Shown: piece after piece, positions 6,333-10,055 of the stretch | Numbering within the stretch: position 1 is the first letter of the stretch | Layout of the letters: the number at the start of each line of letters is the position of its first letter | Source: Holosporales bacterium | GTDB lineage: Bacteria; Pseudomonadota; Alphaproteobacteria; UBA3830; JAIRMZ01 | NCBI GenBank assembly: GCA_031279495.1 | Contig: JAITIJ010000093.1 | Coordinates: forward strand, 1 to 10,055 | Direction of reading: 5' to 3' | DNA: 10,055 bases | Notes under the pieces: model-generated | Database searches by the model: none | What the model was told of the DNA's origin: nothing | What the model saw: only the letters and a program-made list of their open reading frames with translations | Made by a program: the position numbers and the translations under genes

Positions 6333-6931
6333 TGATTGCTATTGGCGGTCTACTGTCAGGGACCGAAATCAGTCCAATGGCCTTTTCTGGGGATCCGAAT
6401 CTGTATGTTCCAAACTCTATAAGAGTGCGGATCAAGGGCCTTTCAAGAGATGAAGATATCGCTTTTGCGCGCGACATTGTTTTCAATAATTGTGGACAAA
6501 ACTCGTGTCTCGTGGTTCCTTTTGATGTAGAAAAGTTGCCCGAAGGAGTCTTTTACAGAAGTGTTTCTATTCAACAACTCCGGTTTGAAACCGATAGTAA
6601 ACCAACAAAACTGCCAAGATTGCTTTGTGGCGCATCTTTCTTAAAATCCGTTATTATTCCTGAATCTGTTACGCGTGTTGGCGCGCGTGCATTTGAATGT
6701 TCTCAATTATCAGATTTTGAATTCGGGGAAGGGTCGCAGTCAGTGTATGTTGGTAAGAAAGCTCTTGGAAGCTGTGTCGCTCTGAAGAACGTTCGAAATT
6801 TCCACGAAGGGGTTACGCTTCATCCAGAAGCCTTTTCCCGTTGTTATGTTGACGTTGCCCAAGACATAACAGAGATACGGATGCGCATTGATGGTCTTGT
6901 CAGAAAAGAAGATAGAGAATTTTTTTTGTAA
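6293..6931 (+). CDS. Third segment of the split LRR gene (212 residues if started at TTG)
   Basis: LRR sequence in this frame begins at about 6275 (VPESQLQRIGKHAFALLPL, directly continuing the previous segment) and runs to a TAA at 6929-6931 immediately after a T8 tract. Any independent start (TTG at 6293 or ATG at 6377) lacks a ribosome-binding site and would lack a signal peptide. Repeats include LKSVIIPESVTRVGARAFEC and a following VYVGKKALGSC. It contains the first copy of the 152-residue internal duplication, from about 6419. Confidence 0.6.
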   Translation: MQRIGKHAFALLPLIAIGGLLSGTEISPMAFSGDPNLYVPNSIRVRIKGLSRDEDIAFARDIVFNNCGQNSCLVVPFDVEKLPEGVFYRSVSIQQLRFETDSKPTKLPRLLCGASFLKSVIIPESVTRVGARAFECSQLSDFEFGEGSQSVYVGKKALGSCVALKNVRNFHEGVTLHPEAFSRCYVDVAQDITEIRMRIDGLVRKEDREFFL

Positions 6932-6933
6932 GG

Positions 6934-7494
6934 GTGTTTCTAAAAGGAAATGGTCAGACTCCTCTTTTTGAAATTCCTGCCACTGTTGAGGCATTGCCCC
7001 AGGGAATTTTCTGTGGAAACGTTTATATCAGACAGCTCTATTTGGGATCGGACATTCAATTAGAAGAACTGCCAAAGGGTTTTTGCAGTGAATCTGCTCT
7101 GGATTTCATTCGCATCCCAAGATCTGTTAAGCTCATTGGAGCGAAAGCATTTTATTGTTGCGGATCTTTAGCCGTTGAATTTGAAGAGAATTCTCAGTTG
7201 GCGGAGATTGGCCCAAAAGCCTTTGCTTTTTGCCCTCTCGCATCTTTCTTGGTTCCTCAAGAAGTAAAATTCATTGGTGTGGAGGCCTTCGCAGAGGTGC
7301 CTTGTCCTATTGTCTTTGCAAGAGGTTTGGTTTTTCTCGAGCAGAGTTCCGGAGATTCGCGTGTTGTTCAAGCAGGTGAGCCGGTTTCCGCCGCATTTTC
7401 CAACAACGGCAGTACTACCGTCACTCCTATTGATGAACCACCAGAACCGGATTCGGCTGTCGCTGCTGCATTTTTCGAACCTCTCTTTCAATAG
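6934..7494 (+). CDS. Fourth segment of the split LRR gene, C-terminal part (186 residues if started at GTG)
   Basis: The LRR frame is open from 6916, so the GTG at 6934 is an arbitrary start without a ribosome-binding site. It encodes IPATVEALPQGIF, then FIRIPRSVKLIGAKAFYCC, LAEIGPKAFAFC and VPQEVKFIGVEAFAEVP, three clear BspA-type repeats. A low-complexity acidic, proline- and alanine-containing tail (PIDEPPEPDSAVAAAFF) closes the protein. The stop at 7492-7494 faces trmD convergently, with a long imperfect hairpin between them. Confidence 0.6.
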   Translation: MFLKGNGQTPLFEIPATVEALPQGIFCGNVYIRQLYLGSDIQLEELPKGFCSESALDFIRIPRSVKLIGAKAFYCCGSLAVEFEENSQLAEIGPKAFAFCPLASFLVPQEVKFIGVEAFAEVPCPIVFARGLVFLEQSSGDSRVVQAGEPVSAAFSNNGSTTVTPIDEPPEPDSAVAAAFFEPLFQ

Positions 7495-7507
7495 AGAGTA
7501 GTGGGGC

Positions 7508-7562
7508 TTTCCCTCCTTCTCCCCCTTGTGTCTTGCCAATAGACGCGAGGGGTGGAGGGAAG
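7508..7562. terminator. Long imperfect hairpin between convergent LRR gene and trmD
   Basis: TTCCCTCC (7509-7516) pairs with GGAGGGAA (7554-7561), a C-run at 7521-7525 with GGGG at 7549-7552, and GTGTC (7528-7532) with GACGC (7542-7546) around a nine-base loop. Small bulges separate the three stems. The position between two convergent stops suits a bidirectional terminator, but no T-run follows on either strand. Confidence 0.45.
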
Positions 7563-7637
7563 TATCTCTGCTTTCATAGCTCTCATGCTGTAAATTTCTT
7601 ATATCCTAGTCTTCCTCCCCACTTCTCAATGATCCTG

Positions 7638-8354
7638 CTACGTAGCATTAAGTTTGCTTGCAACATATTTGCTCCAAAGATCTGGCCGACGTGTACGCGT
7701 TATCATGCGCGCTTGGGCTAGCCGCCATTGACGGACAGCTTCATGATCTCCCGAAAGAAGCACAGGAGGCACAGAGCGTTTCCTCCAACGCACGGGATGG
7801 GTATACTGCGGATATTCAAGAAGGGATGCAGAGGACGCAACAAACGAATCCTCAATTAAAGAATCGTGTGTGCTTACAACACCAGGAATCAAACGTACAC
7901 TCGCTTCGATAAACGCCATTGCGGCAATCTCGCCACCCATAAGAACGTAATCACCAATGCTGATTTCTGTGAAGGCGTATTCTTCCAAGATGCGGGTGTC
8001 TATGCCTTCGTAGCGTCCGCACAAGATAACGATATCGTGTTGCTGAGAAAAGAAATGCGCCGTTTTCTGGGAAAAAAGCGCACCTCGAGGAGAGAAATAA
8101 ATGCATTGTCTTGCAAAAGAGGGATCTGGCGGCGGAAGAGAAGCGATTGCTGCCTCGAGAGTTCTTGCAGAAAGCAGCATTCCGCATCCCCCTCCGCATG
8201 GAGAACCGTCTACACGTTCGCCTTCTTGAGAGAATTGCTTCAGGTCAATGATGCGTAGCGTAAAGACATCGTTCTCTAGAGCTCTACCTAGCAAAGAAAC
8301 GCCCAAAGGTCCTGGAAAGGCATCTGGGAATAACGTTAAGACGGTGACGCGCAT
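7638..8354 (-). CDS. trmD: tRNA (guanine-N1)-methyltransferase
   Basis: 238 residues, typical for TrmD, the SPOUT-fold enzyme that methylates N1 of G37 next to the anticodon using SAM and so prevents +1 frameshifting. Diagnostic motifs are present in order: TLFPDAFPGPLGVSLLGRAL at the N-terminus, LCGRYEGIDTR and ISIGDYVLMGGEIAAM forming the trefoil-knot SAM site, IEDSF with the conserved aspartate, then YPQYTHPVRW and PPVLLSGDHEAVRQWR. One region differs from the usual VDDxPxGGGxGM, reading VDGSPCGGGCGM. The ATG at 8354 lies inside rimM, with a 19-base overlap and an AAGG seven bases upstream, so translation is probably coupled. The stop codon lies within the palindrome TGCTACGTAGCA (7636-7647). 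rplS, its common downstream partner, is not here. Confidence 0.97.
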   Translation of the reverse strand: MRVTVLTLFPDAFPGPLGVSLLGRALENDVFTLRIIDLKQFSQEGERVDGSPCGGGCGMLLSARTLEAAIASLPPPDPSFARQCIYFSPRGALFSQKTAHFFSQQHDIVILCGRYEGIDTRILEEYAFTEISIGDYVLMGGEIAAMAFIEASVRLIPGVVSTHDSLIEDSFVASSASLLEYPQYTHPVRWRKRSVPPVLLSGDHEAVRQWRLAQARMITRTRRPDLWSKYVASKLNAT

Positions 8355-8902
8355 GTGTTGGCCTTGGGTCCAAATAGCGCAACGACGTCATCTGCGACGT
8401 AGATTTCTTGCTTTTCGGGATCTACGGCAAGCACAAACGCCTTTTGAAAAGGCACAAAGAACCGCGATTCCTCTCGTTTTGTTGCAGTGCTCTCTTGCTC
8501 CACCTCTAGCAAATCGCCCGCACCAAAGTTTGCCACATTAGAGATACGGCCGATTTTATTTCCAGTAACAGAAAAAACGGAGCACCCTACTAAGGCATAG
8601 GTATAAAACGCTCCCTCCTCTAAAGAAGGAAGATGCTCTCTCGGTAAATACAGGGAAAGTCCTTTCAGAAGCTCGGCTTGCGATCTCTCCTCAATGCCAG
8701 AAAAGAACATAATAAGGCGTCCTTTAGGCCTAAATATAAATCGTAAGACCCGAAAACAGCGCCCTGTACCATCGAACAAATCCAGTCCTTTACAGAGATG
8801 CTCTGGTGTCGCTAAAAATAGACGCACCCATAGGCCGCCTTTCGTTCCATAGGCCGCTCTAAGACGAACGCATAGAATCCCTGAGGGATCAGGCAGAAGC
8901 AC
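8336..8902 (-). CDS. rimM: Ribosome maturation factor RimM
   Basis: 188 residues in two domains. The N-terminal beta-barrel covers about residues 9-95 (ILCVRLRAAYGTKGGLWVRLF, the expected glycine-containing RimM start). The C-terminal PRC-barrel covers about 100-180 (ALVGCSVFSV, IGRISNVANFGAGDLLEVE, FFVPFQKAFVLAVD). RimM binds S19 and assists assembly of the 30S head together with other late factors. The start is a GTG at 8900-8902 inside rpsP (14-base overlap); no later ATG fits before the N-terminal strand. The C-terminus overlaps trmD. Position between rpsP and trmD is the classic arrangement and confirms a sequence that is otherwise quite diverged. Confidence 0.95.
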   Translation of the reverse strand: MLLPDPSGILCVRLRAAYGTKGGLWVRLFLATPEHLCKGLDLFDGTGRCFRVLRFIFRPKGRLIMFFSGIEERSQAELLKGLSLYLPREHLPSLEEGAFYTYALVGCSVFSVTGNKIGRISNVANFGAGDLLEVEQESTATKREESRFFVPFQKAFVLAVDPEKQEIYVADDVVALFGPKANTCASPS

Positions 8903-9299
8903 CTTCCGCCACTTCTTGTGGTTCTGTTTTCAGTTCTTGCTTCGCTGCCGCTTGTTTTTCTAATTCCGCTTCCAACGCCGCTTTTATGCGTTCTTGGGCC
9001 TTTTTCTTAGGAGCCGACTTTTTTGGCGCTTCCCGACGTTCCAGAGTAGGAATGTATCCCACGTGACTAAGAAATAAGGCCACACGATCTGTTGGAAGAG
9101 CTCCTACACTCAACCAATGCTTAATGCGCTCTTCCTGCAAACGCACACGCTGTGGGTCGTTTTGAGCCAAGAATGGATCATAGGTTCCCACCTTCTCGAT
9201 GAATCGCCCATCTCTGGGATTGCGTACGTCTGTAACGACAATTCTATAAAAAGGCTTCTTCTTTGCACCTGCTCTTGCTAAGCGGATTTTAACGGCCAT
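8889..9299 (-). CDS. rpsP: 30S ribosomal protein bS16
   Basis: 136 residues. The first 80 or so are the bS16 fold, opening MAVKIRLARAGAKKKPFYRI and continuing with VTDVRNPRDGRFIEKVGTYDP and ERIKHWLSVGALPTD. Residues from about 85 onwards are a Lys/Ala/Glu-rich tail, longer than in E. coli S16 but common in alphaproteobacteria. bS16 binds 16S rRNA and stabilises the 30S body. The ATG at 9297-9299 is preceded by AAGAGGA (9305-9311) five bases upstream, and a promoter sits just before that, so this is the first gene of the rpsP-rimM-trmD transcript. The stop overlaps the rimM start. Confidence 0.98.
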   Translation of the reverse strand: MAVKIRLARAGAKKKPFYRIVVTDVRNPRDGRFIEKVGTYDPFLAQNDPQRVRLQEERIKHWLSVGALPTDRVALFLSHVGYIPTLERREAPKKSAPKKKAQERIKAALEAELEKQAAAKQELKTEPQEVAEGASA

Positions 9300-9332
9300 C
9301 GCATTCCTCTTTCTCTCAACACAATACGCCAG

Positions 9333-9361
9333 AGTATATGGCGCGCAAAGGCCAATTTAAA
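9333..9361 (-). promoter_or_regulatory. Promoter of the rpsP-rimM-trmD operon
   Basis: Read leftwards, TTTAAA (9356-9361, four of six to TTGACA) and TATACT (9333-9338, five of six to TATAAT) are exactly 17 bases apart. Transcription would begin near 9326 and give a leader of about 27 bases that includes the ribosome-binding site. Confidence 0.6.
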
Positions 9362-9748
9362 GGGTTCGTCGTAAAAAATCTATCGAATCCATCAGCCCCT
9401 CTGCGGAAAGAAAGAAAAGATGGAGTATAGAGGATATATTCCAAAGGATTTTTGTCTAGGGGAGCGACAGTGAAAGGCGTAGAGAGAAACAGAGAAAGAC
9501 TCGATAGCAAAAGAAAAAGAGAAGATAAATGAGGCATGATGTGGAAACAACCACCCTCTATAAGAGAGGAAATGCGTCGCACCCTCTCGGAAGCAATGAG
9601 GAGAGTAGGAAATGCAGAGAAAGCGAGGCGGAGAGCAGGCAAAATGAGGGAGGATTGAGGAAGAGACTGCGTATTCGGTACAAATAAAGTTCTTTGATTT
9701 TGTTCGTGGAGCATGGTGTAGCGTAACTGTATAGTACAGGCTGTTCCA
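9362..9748. other. Purine-rich stretch upstream of rpsP without a supported gene
   Basis: From about 9400 to 9670 the top strand is strikingly rich in A and G (for example GAAAGAAAGAAAAGATGGAG near 9408). Overlapping frames exist on both strands (a 132-residue leftward one, 40- and 52-residue rightward ones), but none has a convincing ribosome-binding site or a family I recognise. The leftward one runs through the rpsP promoter and stops only 16 bases before rpsP. Confidence 0.5.
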
Positions 9749-9969
9749 TTGGATGTTGTGCGTAAGTGGTATGTAGATGCATCGACACTCGGATCAAAGT
9801 TTTTCTCTGAATCTGTATTAACTGCTATTGTTTAGGACTCCTTTCACAAAGATTTTCGGACGAGTGGTTGTATTGGGATTTATGCGTGAGTGGTGTGTAG
9901 GAGTATCCACAAACTTGACACAAGAGGGTATTTGGAAATTTACGCGTGAGGTATGTGTAGGTCATCCAC
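9749..9969. repeat. Three diverged copies of a ~38-base direct repeat
   Basis: Copies at about 9749-9787, 9873-9910 and 9932-9969. The shared pattern is TTGG, then TTTAyGCGTGAG, then TGTGTAGG, then ATCCAC. Copies 2 and 3 are closest (59 bases apart) and copy 1 is more diverged. Copy 2 contains GTATCCACA, one base off a DnaA box, but the other copies depart from it. Confidence 0.65.
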
Positions 9970-10055
9970 GCCTTTGTGTCTACACCAAATAGATTAATGT
10001 CACAAAGGCCCCGCGGCATCTGCGCCGCGGCTATAACAACTTGGGACGAGGCTTC
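9825..10055 (-). CDS. Open frame reaching the right edge, doubtful
   Basis: Read leftwards the frame is open from the window edge (EASSQVVIAAAAQMPRGLCD) to a TAG at 9825-9827, 76 residues plus whatever lies beyond. The outer part is GC-rich and gene-like, while the inner part runs through two copies of the 38-base repeat. It may be the C-terminus of a gene starting outside the window, or chance. I recognise no family. Confidence 0.2.
   Translation of the reverse strand, partial: EASSQVVIAAAQMPRGLCDINLFGVDTKAWMTYTYLTRKFPNTLLCQVCGYSYTPLTHKSQYNHSSENLCERSPKQ
9970..10009. repeat. Inverted repeat, 9-bp stem
   Basis: GCCTTTGTG (9970-9978) and CACAAAGGC (10001-10009) are perfect reverse complements with 22 bases between. 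The left arm starts right after repeat copy 3, so the inverted repeat may be part of the same element. Confidence 0.45.
10011..10030. repeat. GC-rich hairpin, 7-bp perfect stem
   Basis: CCGCGGC (10011-10017) pairs with GCCGCGG (10024-10030) around ATCTGC. All seven pairs are G-C. It lies one base beyond the previous inverted repeat. No T-run follows on either strand, so a terminator role is not supported. Confidence 0.5.

Larger units (their letters stand above)
5785..7494 (+). pseudogene. BspA-type leucine-rich-repeat secreted protein gene, interrupted by three one-base frameshifts
   Basis: Restoring one base in each of three places joins four frame segments into one 570-residue protein. 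The shifts lie within 6062-6096 (A7 or A5 run), at the T7 run 6271-6277, and at the T8 run 6920-6927. Residues 1-23 or so (MTAWKHIGFALGILGISGYAEA) resemble a signal peptide. The rest carries BspA-like repeats (LRR_5 type), recognisable as I-P-x-x-V/I-x-x-I-G-x-x-A-F-x-x-C, for example IPESVTRVGARAFECS and IPRSVKLIGAKAFYCC. These proteins are usually exported surface adhesion or binding proteins, so that role is inferred here. A 152-residue unit is duplicated internally. Promoter, ribosome-binding site and signal peptide are intact. Decay, sequencing error and slippage-rescued expression all fit. Confidence 0.75.

Noticed and set aside
7658..8541. Several rightward ORFs opposite trmD and rimM
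   Set aside because: They are antisense shadows of two strongly supported genes, with no recognisable protein features.
9536..9658. 40-residue rightward ORF (MMWKQPPSIREEMRRTL...) and an overlapping 52-residue one
   Set aside because: Charged composition reflects the purine-rich strand; no ribosome-binding site with proper spacing and no recognisable family.
9316..9714. 132-residue leftward ORF with a hydrophobic, Ser/Leu-rich middle (possible signal peptide from an internal Met near 9538)
   Set aside because: It runs through the rpsP promoter, has no ribosome-binding site at either possible start, and its composition follows from the pyrimidine-rich strand.
9902..9910. DnaA box and possible replication origin
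   Set aside because: Only one site, one mismatch from consensus, and the other repeat copies do not preserve it. No cluster of boxes.

Overview
The window looks like chromosome from an alphaproteobacterium, probably a host-associated or intracellular lineage (a Holosporales-like relative is my guess, not shown by the sequence). The evidence is a MipZ-type division ATPase, which is an alphaproteobacterial protein, together with an alphaproteobacterial-style IHF beta subunit, AccD and an rpsP-rimM-trmD cluster. Base composition of the genes is moderate. The non-coding stretches, especially 2342-2805, are much richer in A+T.

Left part (1-2341): the start of mipZ runs leftwards off the edge, followed by a leftward SAM-dependent methyltransferase gene. 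Back to back with it is a rightward pair, ihfB-accD, with only 18 bases between the two genes. The shared 107-base upstream region between the methyltransferase and ihfB carries a clear dyad.

Middle part (2342-7637) is an accessory-looking stretch between housekeeping genes. It holds an AT-rich spacer and then an 887-residue predicted secreted protein that I do not recognise. That protein has a signal peptide, seven tandem SRGAP-type pentapeptides, a proline-rich linker, a long Cys-containing helical body and a C-terminal coiled coil. Its C-terminal coding repeat is duplicated with a 59-base period, so the second copy falls out of frame. After a hairpin there is a second predicted secreted protein, a BspA-type leucine-rich-repeat protein. 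It would be 570 residues long but is split into four reading-frame segments by three one-base deficits, each placed at or compatible with a homopolymer run. Including the 59-base repeat, there are four same-direction one-base deficits within about 1.5 kb. These could be undercalled bases, gene decay, or sites rescued by polymerase slippage.

Right part (7638-9361): leftward rpsP-rimM-trmD, with overlapping genes and a recognisable promoter, encodes ribosomal protein bS16, a 30S maturation factor and the tRNA m1G37 methyltransferase. rplS, the usual fourth member, is absent from its normal place after trmD. The last 700 bases contain no gene I can defend. They hold three diverged copies of a roughly 38-base repeat, two hairpins, and a frame that stays open to the right edge.

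The housekeeping genes serve cell division, nucleoid architecture, fatty-acid synthesis and translation. The two secreted-protein genes are the lineage-specific content, and a role in surface or host interaction is an inference from signal peptides and repeat architecture only.
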